A DNA stretch of 64,000 nucleotides from Melioribacter sp051488665 (GCF_051488665.1 NZ_JBPSEG010000002.1:372001-436000), one strand, 5' to 3'; counted from the stretch's first letter, positions 9,204 through 17,047 are shown. Notes: generated by a model from the letters alone, not told the origin. Numbers and translations: made by a program.

Positions 9204-10892
9204 TCATTGATTTTCTTTTATACTTAAAATGGCGCCGGTATTGGCGGAAGTAACCATTTTGGAATAGCGCGCCAAATAACCTTTTTTAATTTTCGGTTCG
9301 AACGGAGGAAGCTCAGCCAGTCTTCTTTCGATTTCCTCCTGACTTAATTCCACTTCCAATTTATAATTAGGTATATCAATTGAAATAATATCGCCGTTTC
9401 TCAACGCCGCAATAGGACCTCTTACGGCGGCTTCCGGCGATACATGTCCGATACAAGCTCCTCTGGTGCCTCCCGAGAACCTTCCGTCGGTTATCAAAGC
9501 TACTTTATCTCCCAAACCCATTCCCATAATTTCGCTTGTAGGCGCAAGCATTTCGGGCATTCCCGGTCCGCCTTTGGGACCTTCGTATCTGATAACAACA
9601 ACGTCGCCCGCTTTAAGTTTTCCGTTTCTTATTCCTTCCAGAGCTTCGTCCTGCGAGTCGAATATAACCGCCGGTCCGCGATGAACCAGCATTTTAGGGT
9701 CGACTGCGCCGGTTTTTACAACCGAACCGTTAGGAGCCAGATTGCCGAACAGCACAGCCAGTCCGCCTGTTTTGCTGAACGGATTGTCGACTGTTCTGAT
9801 AACATTGCCGTCTTTAATTTCGGCTTCTGCGATATTCTCGCCGAGAGTTTTTCCAGTAACCGTTGGAGAATCGAGGTAAAGCAGTCCGTCTATTTTCGAA
9901 ATTTCTTTCAATATTGCAGATATTCCGCCGGCCCTATCCACATCTTCCATATGCACGCTTTTTGTCGCAGGCGATACTTTGCAAATATAAGGCACTCTTT
10001 GAGCCAGTTTATTCAATTCATCGAGTTCAAAATCGATTTCCGCTTCGTTGGCGATAGCCAGGGTGTGCAATACGGTATTTGTGCTTCCTCCCATTGCCAT
10101 ATCCAATGCAAAAGCATTAAGAATCGATTTCTTGTTTATAATGTCTCTCGGTTTCAAATCTTTATTTATCAGATCGATGATTTTAGAGGCGGCCTGTTTT
10201 GCAAGTTCATGTCTTTTGGGATCGACGGCAAGGATCGAACCGTTGCCGGGCAAAGCGATTCCGAGCGCTTCCATAAGGCAGTTCATGGAGTTGGCGGTAA
10301 ACATACCGCTGCAAGAGCCGCATGTGGGGCATGCAAAATTTTCCAGTTCTTTCAATTTGTCGTCGTTAATTTCGCCCGTTGAATATTTGCCGACGCCTTC
10401 AAAAACCGAAATCAAATCGACCACGTCGCCCGAAGGAGTGTAACCGGCTTTCATCGGACCGCCGGATATAAAAATTGTCGGGATATTGAGTCTAACTGCA
10501 GCCATCAGCATACCGGGCACAATTTTGTCGCAATTCGGAATGCAGATCAATCCGTCGAGACGATGAGCTTCGGCAACAGTCTCAACGCTGTCGGCAATTA
10601 ATTCCCTGCTTGCGAGCGAATAACGCATTCCTATATGCCCCATTGCAATGCCGTCGTCAACGCCGATCGTATTGAATTCAAAGGGAACTCCGCCCGCTTT
10701 GCGCACCTCCTCTTTTACTATTCTCCCGAATTCCTGAAGGTGTACGTGTCCGGGAATTAAATCGATATAAGAATTGCACACGCCGATGAACGGCTTATTA
10801 AAATCCTCGTCTGATTTGATAACGCCGGTGGCTTTCAATAAACTTCTGTGCGGCGCTTTGTCGAAACCTTTTTTGATTAAATCGGATCTCAT
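9204..10892 (-). CDS. ilvD: Dihydroxy-acid dehydratase
   Basis: Fe-S dehydratase giving 2-ketoisovalerate and 2-keto-3-methylvalerate. 562 residues. Cluster cysteines are visible in IPNCDKIVPGM and in CPTCGSCSGMFTANSMNC; the C-terminal active-site loop reads ITDGRFSGGTRGACIGHV. The N-terminus (RSDLIKKGFDKAPHRSLLKATG) is typical. GAGGATTGAG precedes the ATG. It is the first structural gene of the ilv-leu operon, about 45 nt after the last attenuator segment and about 290 nt after the predicted transcription start, so it is the direct target of the leader control described separately. Confidence 0.96.
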   Translation of the reverse strand: MRSDLIKKGFDKAPHRSLLKATGVIKSDEDFNKPFIGVCNSYIDLIPGHVHLQEFGRIVKEEVRKAGGVPFEFNTIGVDDGIAMGHIGMRYSLASRELIADSVETVAEAHRLDGLICIPNCDKIVPGMLMAAVRLNIPTIFISGGPMKAGYTPSGDVVDLISVFEGVGKYSTGEINDDKLKELENFACPTCGSCSGMFTANSMNCLMEALGIALPGNGSILAVDPKRHELAKQAASKIIDLINKDLKPRDIINKKSILNAFALDMAMGGSTNTVLHTLAIANEAEIDFELDELNKLAQRVPYICKVSPATKSVHMEDVDRAGGISAILKEISKIDGLLYLDSPTVTGKTLGENIAEAEIKDGNVIRTVDNPFSKTGGLAVLFGNLAPNGSVVKTGAVDPKMLVHRGPAVIFDSQDEALEGIRNGKLKAGDVVVIRYEGPKGGPGMPEMLAPTSEIMGMGLGDKVALITDGRFSGGTRGACIGHVSPEAAVRGPIAALRNGDIISIDIPNYKLEVELSQEEIERRLAELPPFEPKIKKGYLARYSKMVTSANTGAILSIKENQ

Positions 10893-10935
10893 CTCAATCC
10901 TCTAACTTTTAATAAAATATAACTTTAGATATACC

Positions 10936-11067
10936 TTTAGGGGTTTAGTCAATCCCTAAATTATCTTAAAAATTATATTATGTTATTGTTAGGGATTGAC
11001 TAATATTATTACCCTAGTATAATCACTAGGCTAATAATATTGATAATAATTAGATTAATAATCCCTA
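10936..11067 (-). promoter_or_regulatory. Predicted four-segment attenuator of the ilv-leu operon
   Basis: On the transcript (minus strand) four segments can pair in exclusive ways. Segment 1, TAGGGATT (11067-11060), lies in the leader codons and is complementary to AATCCCTA in segment 2. Segment 2, TTAGTCAATCCCTAA (11003-10989), is a perfect 15-bp complement of segment 3, TTAGGGATTGACTAA (10959-10945). Segment 3 extended to TTTAGGG (10960-10954) also pairs with CCCTAAA in segment 4 (10942-10936). A further hairpin (11041-11002; arms of 10 and 6 bp with one mismatch) spans the last leader codons. Segment 2 begins 5 nt after the leader stop. The arrangement is the classical 1:2/2:3/3:4 design, but no U-run follows 3:4, so the off state may work through Rho or translation. 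Confidence 0.7.
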
Positions 11068-11179
11068 GAAGGTTAGTATCTAAAGATGAGTTAAAAGAAA
11101 CACTAAGGCTGTTGATAGCGTGTGCTTTTGGCCCGCCGGATATTTGATTGGTTGTAATATGTTTATTATGTTCAGCCAT
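11009..11179 (-). CDS. Branched-chain leader peptide (attenuator peptide)
   Basis: A 56-residue ORF whose last 20 residues (37-56) contain 15 Ile, Leu or Val: two Leu, then Gly, Ile-Ile, Asn, Leu, three Ile, Asn, two Ile, Ser, then LVIILG and tandem stops. This is what is expected of a peptide that senses charging of tRNA-Ile, tRNA-Leu and tRNA-Val. The ATG lies only about 4-6 nt after the predicted transcription start, so translation would be nearly leaderless; no other ATG, GTG or TTG in frame precedes the Ile/Leu run. The frame stays open upstream to 11272, but that part precedes the promoter. Leu codons are mostly CTA. No homologue is known to me. Confidence 0.65.
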   Translation of the reverse strand: MAEHNKHITTNQISGGPKAHAINSLSVSFNSSLDTNLLGIINLIIINIISLVIILG

Positions 11180-11191
11180 AACTCGAATGCA

Positions 11192-11220
11192 ATTATACGC
11201 GTTAATTAATTCGATGTCAA
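11192..11220 (-). promoter_or_regulatory. Perfect sigma-70 promoter of the ilv-leu operon
   Basis: The minus strand carries TTGACA (11220-11215), a 17-nt spacer and TATAAT (11197-11192), an exact consensus match. Just upstream is an A/T-rich stretch with a run of eight A and a run of six T, which could act as an UP element. Predicted start is near 11184 (purines GAG). It is followed at once by the leader peptide and attenuator. Confidence 0.85.
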
Positions 11221-11287
11221 GTTTTTTTTGAAAAAATATTGTATAATTATTCATCACCGTGCATATCATCATACCGTACGTCTATTT

Positions 11288-11319
11288 TTTGGAATAATGA
11301 TTCAAGAAAGTTATTTTTG
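11288..11319 (+). promoter_or_regulatory. Candidate Bacteroidetes-type promoter of hom
   Basis: TTTG (11288-11291), a 20-nt spacer and TATTTTTG (11312-11319) match the Bacteroidetes consensus TTTG-N19-TAnnTTTG. The predicted start near 11326 would leave a 5' leader of about 20 nt before hom. A TATAAT at 11242-11247 is an alternative but lacks a convincing -35 element. Confidence 0.5.
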
Positions 11320-11345
11320 CATTCAATCATTTAACGAGAAAAAAA

Positions 11346-12365
11346 ATGAAACAAAAAATCGCTCTAATCGGTTTCGGCACGGTAGCGCAGGGACTGTGCG
11401 AAATACTAATAAACAAGAAAAACGAACTTGCAAAGAAGTACAACTACCGATACGAAATAGTTGCGGTAAGTGATCTCCGATTCGGCGTTGTCTATAATCC
11501 GGAAGGACTCAACCTGAAAAGGTTGTTGAAGGAAGTAAAAGAAAAAGGAAAATTTATTAAAGACAGGATTGATTGGAATCCCGTTGAGATGATTGAGAAG
11601 TCGAATTCCGACGTCGTTTGCGAACTTGCGTATACTAATTTGAAAGACGGACAACCTGCAATTAAACATTGCGAAACGGCATTCAAAAACAAGAAACACG
11701 TAGTTACAAGCAATAAAGGACCTGCCGCGCTTGCTTATCGAAGACTAAAACGGCTTGCCGATAAAAACGGCGTGCGTTTTATGATCGAAGGCACTGTATT
11801 AAGCGGCACCCCGGTAATTAACCTGGCGAATGGTCCGCTGGCGGGCAATACAATTAAAGCTTTCAAAGGAATCTTAAACGGAACTACGAATTACATCCTT
11901 ACACGGATGGAAGACGGCATGAGTTACGAAGACGCTCTTAAAGAAGCGCAAGAACTTGGTTACGCCGAAGCCGATCCGACTAACGACGTTCAGGGCTACG
12001 ACGCCAGGGCAAAGGTAACCATACTTGCCAACGTACTGATGAACGTTAAACTCGATATCAACCAAGTAAAATGCAAGGGCATTACAAAAATAACCCGGGA
12101 AGACATTTTAGAAGCGAAGAAGAAAAACGCCCGATGGAAACTAATCGGCTCGATTGAAATAAAGAAAGATAAAATCAAAGCGTATGTCAAACCCGAACTC
12201 GTGCCAATGACTCACCCTCTGGCAGGAGTTATGGGTTCCGTTAACGCGCTTACAATAACCACAGATTTAATGGGGGACGTTACAATCGTGGGAAAAGGCG
12301 CAGGCAAAATTGAAACCGGATTTTCGATTTTAACGGATCTTCTCGCTATAGCTAAGAATTCTTAG
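11346..12365 (+). CDS. hom: Homoserine dehydrogenase, short form
   Basis: NAD(P)H-dependent reduction of aspartate semialdehyde to homoserine, the branch to threonine and methionine. 339 residues: N-terminal Rossmann loop IALIGFGTVAQG, the HVVTSNKGPAA segment, and the catalytic-domain signature GILNGTTNYIL followed by EAQELGYAEADPTNDVQGYDA. It stops after the catalytic domain, so it lacks the C-terminal ACT domain that gives many longer enzymes threonine feedback. A purine-rich GAGAAAAAAA precedes the ATG. It is divergent from the ilv-leu operon and convergent with yccF 15 nt away. Not fused to aspartokinase. Confidence 0.93.
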   Translation: MKQKIALIGFGTVAQGLCEILINKKNELAKKYNYRYEIVAVSDLRFGVVYNPEGLNLKRLLKEVKEKGKFIKDRIDWNPVEMIEKSNSDVVCELAYTNLKDGQPAIKHCETAFKNKKHVVTSNKGPAALAYRRLKRLADKNGVRFMIEGTVLSGTPVINLANGPLAGNTIKAFKGILNGTTNYILTRMEDGMSYEDALKEAQELGYAEADPTNDVQGYDARAKVTILANVLMNVKLDINQVKCKGITKITREDILEAKKKNARWKLIGSIEIKKDKIKAYVKPELVPMTHPLAGVMGSVNALTITTDLMGDVTIVGKGAGKIETGFSILTDLLAIAKNS

Positions 12366-12380
12366 CAAATATTAAAATTA

Positions 12381-12752
12381 TTATCTATAACTATGTCCGA
12401 ACGGCGTGAGAGATAACGACGCAAGTTTCAAATGCTGCTTGGCGAACGGAATGCCGATTATAGTTATAGCGCATAGGATGGCAAAAATAAAATGCGTTAT
12501 AGAAATTACAATACCGCCCGTAACAATCCAGAGTAAATTCATAAAAGTCGAGACGCACCCGCTTCCCCTCTCGGTTTGAACAACTTCTTTACCGAACGGG
12601 AGTAATGCAAGGAAAGATAGTTTTATTGCCTGTATTCCGAACGGGATTCCGATAATTGTAATGCACAACAATAATCCGGCGATTAAATACTCAATAAAGA
12701 GGACTACTCCGCCGCCTATTACAATCCACAAAAGATTTCCGATTAATCTCAT
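12381..12752 (-). CDS. yccF: YccF-family inner membrane protein
   Basis: 123-residue hydrophobic protein with two tandem copies of the YccF repeat: NLLWIVIGG followed by CITIIGIPFGIQAIKLSFLALLPFG, then NLLWIVTGG followed by AITIIGIPFAKQHLKLASLSLTPFG. Each repeat has two probable membrane segments, so about four in all. The biochemical function of the family is not established. It lies 76 nt downstream of the 3' end of tmRNA on the same strand, and its end faces hom; no clear promoter was found in the 76 nt before it. Confidence 0.85.
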   Translation of the reverse strand: MRLIGNLLWIVIGGGVVLFIEYLIAGLLLCITIIGIPFGIQAIKLSFLALLPFGKEVVQTERGSGCVSTFMNLLWIVTGGIVISITHFIFAILCAITIIGIPFAKQHLKLASLSLTPFGHSYR

Positions 12753-12828
12753 GAAAAATATGTTTCCGTCTTTTTGGATTGTTAGACGCAGCGTGAGGAA
12801 TTTTGTTTTGAAGTGTAATTAAAATATT

Positions 12829-13187
12829 TGGTGGAGGTGCGGGGAGTCGAACCCCGGTCCGAAGCTACATTTCAGTGAACGTCTACACACATAGTCTGTC
12901 TTGGTTTTGTCTCGTTCCGGTCGGATTGACAGACAAATCCTCCCGAAACCAGTCCGTTAGAATTTCGCCTTACCTGCACGGACACTCGGCTCGGCTATCG
13001 CACCTGAGCGACGTTCTGTCAAATCCCGGTGCGAGAGGATTTGAAGAACGGCTGCCTTATTTTAATTAGGCAGCTAAAGCGTAATTATATTCGCCATTTA
13101 CTTTTTTTACCGTCGTTTTACGTGTCTACGGCAACACGGTGTGCAGTTCAAAGAACTTATAGCTCCGTCGAAGCCAATATCACCCCC
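12829..13187 (-). ncRNA. ssrA: Transfer-messenger RNA (tmRNA)
   Basis: Ribosome-rescue RNA, one-piece type. The 5' end at 13187 begins GGGGGTGATATTGGCTTCGA, and the 3' end gives a T-arm (GGGGTTCGACTCCCC) and CACCTCCACCA. The ends pair as a seven-bp acceptor stem with one G-U. The tag frame (13101-13066) reads VNGEYNYALAA and stop; the stop lies in the loop of a GCTGCC/GGCAGC hairpin, as usual for helix 5. CCA is encoded. The resume codon is GTA rather than the commoner GCA or GGN codon. The 5' end lies only 5 nt after the stop of the adenosyltransferase gene, so it may be processed from a longer transcript. Confidence 0.95.
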
Positions 13188-13192
13188 ATAAA

Positions 13193-13732
13193 TTATTTTT
13201 TCCAGATAATTTCCGGGGCGCCGTCAATTTGATTAGAATATCGAGCCAGAACAAACAATAAATCGGAAAGACGATTCAAATATACTAAAACCGCGCTATC
13301 CATTTCAACACCCTTCATCAGAGCGGCTGTTTCGCGCTCCGCTCTTCTGCATACCGTCCTGGCATAGTGCAACAGAGCTCCCGCTTTACCGCCACCGGGT
13401 AAAATGAAATTTTTCAGCGCCGGCAAGCGCTCTTCAAATTTGTCAATCAATCTTTCCAGACGCTCCGCATTCGCAATATTAATCCGGTCAATTTTAACAT
13501 TTGAATTTGCGGGGGCAGCCAGGTCGGCTCCCAATTCAAATAACTCGTCCTGTATACCGCGTAAAACTTCGATAAGTTCCGTGTTTTCAATTTCGGTAAT
13601 AGCCAATCCCAAAAGAGAATTCAATTCGTCGACCGTTCCGTAAGCATTCAAGCGCGGATCGTCTTTAAATACCCTTTCGCCTCCCAATAAAGAAGTCGTG
13701 CCTTTATCGCCGGTTTTAGTATAAATCTTCAT
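13193..13732 (-). CDS. ATP:cob(I)alamin adenosyltransferase, PduO type
   Basis: Makes adenosylcobalamin from cob(I)alamin and ATP. 179 residues, normal for the PduO-type family. The ATP-binding N-terminus reads TKTGDKGTTSLLGGERVFKD, followed by RLNAYGTVDELNSLLG, and the C-terminal helices carry ARTVCRRAERE and YLNRLSDLLFVLAR. The ATG at 13732 follows the stop of the YgfZ-like gene by 3 nt. The protein implies that the cell uses a B12-dependent enzyme, but no such enzyme or cobalamin gene is in the window. Its stop codon is 5 nt before tmRNA. Confidence 0.92.
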   Translation of the reverse strand: MKIYTKTGDKGTTSLLGGERVFKDDPRLNAYGTVDELNSLLGLAITEIENTELIEVLRGIQDELFELGADLAAPANSNVKIDRINIANAERLERLIDKFEERLPALKNFILPGGGKAGALLHYARTVCRRAERETAALMKGVEMDSAVLVYLNRLSDLLFVLARYSNQIDGAPEIIWKK

Positions 13733-13735
13733 AGG

Positions 13736-14734
13736 TCAATCAAAATTCCGAATCGCAATTTCAAATTCTTTCCCTTCATAAGAGATATAAAGAGGATTAC
13801 CGTCCAAATATTTTTTCTTAACAACCGCGAGTCCGTATAATTCGCCGTCCACGTTTATGCCGCTGGTAATAATTCCAGCAAATTCATCTGAACTGTAGAT
13901 ATCGTATGATTCCACGGGTAAGTCAGCTTCGATCTTAACTCCGATCATCTTTTTCTGGACTTTATCGTACGTGTCAAGTCGAGCTATAACTTCCTGTCCG
14001 ATGTAGCACCCTTTCGTAAAACTAACTTCATCAATCAATCCCACTTCGTGCGGATTAAATTCCATAGTTATTTCGTTTCTGCCAGGTATACCGTGCAGAA
14101 TGCAAAAATATCTGAATGATTCTTCGTTTACAAAACCGAAATCGAAAACGCTTTTGTTTGCATTGAGATATTCCGCAAATTGTTTGTACTGATTCGATTT
14201 TACAATTATTTTGTAAAAAGATTGCCCCTTTTCAACGCTACGGAATAATAGAGTATCGAAACCCGACGTTTGAGTAACAATCAAATTGTCATCATCGAGA
14301 GAAGAAAATTCCTGTCCGAAAATCAAAGATAAATACGAAGCGCTTTGCTGCCCGGCAATTGTAATTACTTTGTAGTCGTCTGTAACGTCTTCCGTTTTTA
14401 TGTCTTCGGTAATAATGTATTTATTAATCCAGCTCAGTAATTTTTTGTCCGGGTCGTTTTGTCCGATCAGCCAGAAATAATCCGTAATGTAAAGAAAATT
14501 TGTGCGGTCGATGAATCTTCCTTTATCATTCAAGAAAAGGGTTCTTATCTTCCTGCCGGGTATTAAACCTTTTACGTCGTTTGTGGAAACTCTTTGAATG
14601 AAATCGAGCGTGTCTTTTCCGCTCAGTTTAATTATATTTTCATCGAGGGATACAGCTCCCGCTCCGTAGCGGAGCAGATTATATTCTTCCTTAATATTCT
14701 TAGACATATTTGTTTTTTCCGTCTCAATATACAT
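13736..14734 (-). CDS. ygfZ: YgfZ/GcvT-family folate-binding protein
   Basis: Related to YgfZ/IBA57, folate-binding proteins that help maintain Fe-S enzymes such as MiaB. 332 residues. The family signature appears as KGCYIGQEVIARLDTYDKV, with the conserved cysteine in KGCYxGQE. The N-terminal half (LSGKDTLDFIQRVSTNDVKGL) has the GcvT fold. It is not a glycine-cleavage T protein because that signature is absent from GcvT and the other cleavage-system genes are not present. Start: ATG at 14734 has no clear ribosome site; ATG at 14707 (MSKNIKEE) follows GACGGA and is also possible. Confidence 0.85.
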   Translation of the reverse strand: MYIETEKTNMSKNIKEEYNLLRYGAGAVSLDENIIKLSGKDTLDFIQRVSTNDVKGLIPGRKIRTLFLNDKGRFIDRTNFLYITDYFWLIGQNDPDKKLLSWINKYIITEDIKTEDVTDDYKVITIAGQQSASYLSLIFGQEFSSLDDDNLIVTQTSGFDTLLFRSVEKGQSFYKIIVKSNQYKQFAEYLNANKSVFDFGFVNEESFRYFCILHGIPGRNEITMEFNPHEVGLIDEVSFTKGCYIGQEVIARLDTYDKVQKKMIGVKIEADLPVESYDIYSSDEFAGIITSGINVDGELYGLAVVKKKYLDGNPLYISYEGKEFEIAIRNFD

Positions 14735-14762
14735 AAGCAGCCGTTTTTTGTTATAGATTCAG

Positions 14763-15590
14763 TCAATATTTGCGGAACCAACGCGGATTTACCTTGGTAA
14801 CGTAAAGTTGTTTTTTTTCGTTCCAATAGAAAGGTATGGAATCCCGCACTCGAATTCTAAGCGAGTCTTCTATAAATCTGTATTCGTAATAATCGGGATA
14901 TTTATCATTATTGATATTTGCAAGCGTTCTTTTATGAACGATGCCGACGTATGTTTCGAGCAAATGCGGCGGTTTACGCCAGCCGTCGATCAGGAAGAAA
15001 TTATATTTCCTGTGTCCCGAAATTATTCCGTCTTCGTAGAAGAGTTCGACATATTTAATATTCTTGGGTTTCCATGTTTTGATAGACATTTTGCTGAAGC
15101 CGCCGTGAATAGGAACTTCGGCTTCCCAAATTTTCTCGAAGTTATTGTCGGCGCATTCAAATAACGTCAAATAAAAGAAAGCGGTGCCGAGTTTTGTGCT
15201 GTCGAGGTTGATAAAACTCGATTCGTAACCCTGAACGTTTTTTCTTTCAACAAATCTTTCGGATTCTTTGGAGCGTACAATAAGAGTCAAAATAAAATTC
15301 CCGCCGTCATTAAAATAGATTATAGCCGGTTTAGGGAGTCCGTAAATGGTAGACGGTTCGTTTTGCAGTATATACGTTCCGGGAGGATAATTATCCATAA
15401 TATACTCGCGGAGGGCTATCGTATCGCAGGGGAATCTGTTTTTGGTTCTTTCTTTTTCCACTTCGAGATTATATTCCCTGATCTCTTTTTCCTTGCTCGA
15501 AGAGGTTGCGGCATCTCCCCCTTCTCTTTGTTCGGAAGTACATGCCGCAATAAATACCAATAATACAATCAATGATTTTACTAACTTCAT
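14763..15590 (-). CDS. Predicted lipoprotein of unknown function
   Basis: 275 residues with a lipoprotein signal: LVKSLIVLLVFIAAC, cysteine at residue 17, followed by a Ser/Glu/Lys-rich linker (to about residue 50). The mature part has alternating beta-type segments (GTYILQNEPSTIYGLPKPAI, GNFILTLIVRS) and an aspartate-rich stretch near the end (NINNDKYPDYYEY) reminiscent of calcium-binding or FG-GAP-like loops, though one such motif is not enough to assign the fold. I do not recognise the family. Its ATG overlaps the stop of the M20 dipeptidase gene (TAATG), so the two are translationally coupled. Confidence 0.75.
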   Translation of the reverse strand: MKLVKSLIVLLVFIAACTSEQREGGDAATSSSKEKEIREYNLEVEKERTKNRFPCDTIALREYIMDNYPPGTYILQNEPSTIYGLPKPAIIYFNDGGNFILTLIVRSKESERFVERKNVQGYESSFINLDSTKLGTAFFYLTLFECADNNFEKIWEAEVPIHGGFSKMSIKTWKPKNIKYVELFYEDGIISGHRKYNFFLIDGWRKPPHLLETYVGIVHKRTLANINNDKYPDYYEYRFIEDSLRIRVRDSIPFYWNEKKQLYVTKVNPRWFRKY

Positions 15591-16963
15591 TATCCTTTCA
15601 TTTCCGAAAATTCTTTTAAGAAGTATGCGGAAGCAATCATACCCTTTTTAAGATTGTCGAGCGCGAAATGCTCGTTCGGAGAATGGATATTGTCGGTATC
15701 GAGTCCCAGTCCCATTAAAATTGCCGGGGCTTTCAATTGATTCATAAATTCGACGACAATCGGAATCGAGCCTCCTTCGCGCGTAAAGACCGCTTTTTTG
15801 CCGAATGCTTTCGAAACAGCTTTGGCGGCAGTTTGAACGGCTTTGTCTTCCAGCGGCACTACAACAGGGTAACCGTAATGAATCATTTTTACGTTTACCT
15901 TTACTCCCTCGGGAGCCAGACTTTTGACATATTTAGTAAAATCGGCGGCAATCTTTTTAGGGTTCTGATTGGGCACCAGCCGCATGCTTATTTTGGCAGA
16001 GGCTTTCGAAGGAATAATTGTTTTTGCCCCTTCGCCTGTAAAACCGCCGACAATACCGTTGCAGTCGAGCGTCGGTCTTACCCACAAACGTTCGAGCGTA
16101 GTATATCCTTTTTCGCCGTAGAGGGCTTTAACGCCCAATTCTTTGGCAAACTTTGCGTCGGAAAATTTCAGGCGTTTGAAATTTTCTTTTTCAGCTTTGC
16201 TTAATCTCAAAACGTCTTTGTAAAAATTAGGCACCGTAACCCTGCCGTTTTTATCGTGCAGTTTTGCAATCATCTTGGCGAGTTCGTTAACGGGATTGGC
16301 AACAGCCCCGCCGAAACTGCCCGAATGTAGGTCGGCTTTCGGACCTGTTAATTCAACTTCCATATAAAGGAGCCCGCGCAGACCGTATGTTATAGTAGGC
16401 ACGCCGGGAGCGTACATGCTCGTGTCGGAAATCAATATAGTGTCGCATTTCAGAAGCTCTTTATGCTTGGAAATAAATTTGGAAAGGCTGCCGCTGCCGA
16501 TCTCCTCCTCGCCTTCGATCAAAAACTTAACGTTAACCGGCGGCGCGCCGTAATTCTTAAAGAAAGCTTCGACGCTTTTGATATGAGCAAACTGTTGTCC
16601 TTTATTGTCGTTTGCTCCCCTCCCCCATAATTTTCCTTTCTCAATCTTCGGTTCGAACGGCGGAAAAGACCACTTCTCAATCGGATCGACCGGCTGCACA
16701 TCGTAATGACCGTAAATTAGCACGGTGGGTTTGTCCGGAGCCCCGATCCATTGACCGTATACTATCGGGTGCTTTTCCGTACTGAATACCTCAACGTTTG
16801 TCAAACCGATATTTCTCAGTTTGTTTGCAAGAAACTCAGCGCATTTCACCATATCTTTACTGTGTTCGGGCGATGTGCTGATACTCGGAATACGCAGGTA
16901 TTCTTTTAATTCGTCCAAAGAATTGTCAAAATTAGAATACAGGTATTTGATTACGTTGTCCAC
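15590..16963 (-). CDS. M20-family metallodipeptidase
   Basis: Zinc dipeptidase of the DapE/CNDP2 branch of peptidase family M20, 457 residues. Metal and catalytic motifs are intact: YGHYDVQPVDP, GRGANDNKGQ, EGEEEIGS (catalytic glutamate), ISDTSMYAPG and, near the C-terminus, the last ligand in HSPNEHFAL. The central lid domain (HSGSFGGAVANP) is present. There is no signal peptide, so it is cytoplasmic. The start is GTG with GGAGGA 4 nt upstream. It is first in a run with the lipoprotein, YgfZ-like and adenosyltransferase genes. Substrate is not evident from sequence. Confidence 0.9.
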   Translation of the reverse strand: MDNVIKYLYSNFDNSLDELKEYLRIPSISTSPEHSKDMVKCAEFLANKLRNIGLTNVEVFSTEKHPIVYGQWIGAPDKPTVLIYGHYDVQPVDPIEKWSFPPFEPKIEKGKLWGRGANDNKGQQFAHIKSVEAFFKNYGAPPVNVKFLIEGEEEIGSGSLSKFISKHKELLKCDTILISDTSMYAPGVPTITYGLRGLLYMEVELTGPKADLHSGSFGGAVANPVNELAKMIAKLHDKNGRVTVPNFYKDVLRLSKAEKENFKRLKFSDAKFAKELGVKALYGEKGYTTLERLWVRPTLDCNGIVGGFTGEGAKTIIPSKASAKISMRLVPNQNPKKIAADFTKYVKSLAPEGVKVNVKMIHYGYPVVVPLEDKAVQTAAKAVSKAFGKKAVFTREGGSIPIVVEFMNQLKAPAILMGLGLDTDNIHSPNEHFALDNLKKGMIASAYFLKEFSEMKG

Positions 16964-17018
16964 GACTCCTCCGGTATTTTTCTGCGAGGGGCTTAGAGCC
17001 CGTTATCTTATAAACTCA

Positions 17019-17047
17019 AATTTAACTTACATTAATGCGGGATTCAA
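17019..17047 (-). promoter_or_regulatory. Candidate promoter of the M20 dipeptidase operon
   Basis: Minus strand: TTGAAT (17047-17042), 17-nt spacer, TAAATT (17024-17019). Position and spacing suit the gene starting at 16963, with a leader of about 50 nt. The -10 box is only a partial match. Confidence 0.35.

Noticed and set aside
9444..10382. 312-codon open frame on the plus strand inside ilvD
   Set aside because: It is antisense to a confirmed gene, has no family motifs and reads as Phe/Arg/Ser-rich shadow sequence of that gene.
11242..11247. TATAAT as the hom promoter
   Set aside because: No -35 box at the right distance; the Bacteroidetes-type pair at 11288-11319 is a better fit, although both may be used.
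11009..11272. 87-codon open frame beginning at 11272 as a full-length protein
   Set aside because: Its first 31 codons include and precede the perfect -35/-10 promoter, so they would not be transcribed from it. Only the part from 11179 is kept as a leader peptide.
12834..12870. tRNA gene suggested by the T-arm and CCA end
   Set aside because: It is the 3' tRNA-like end of tmRNA; there is no anticodon arm and the 5' half pairs from 13187.
16989..17001. GGGCT-TAG-AGCCC hairpin before the M20 dipeptidase gene
   Set aside because: Five-bp stem with a three-nt loop and no U-run; too weak to call a terminator or riboswitch.
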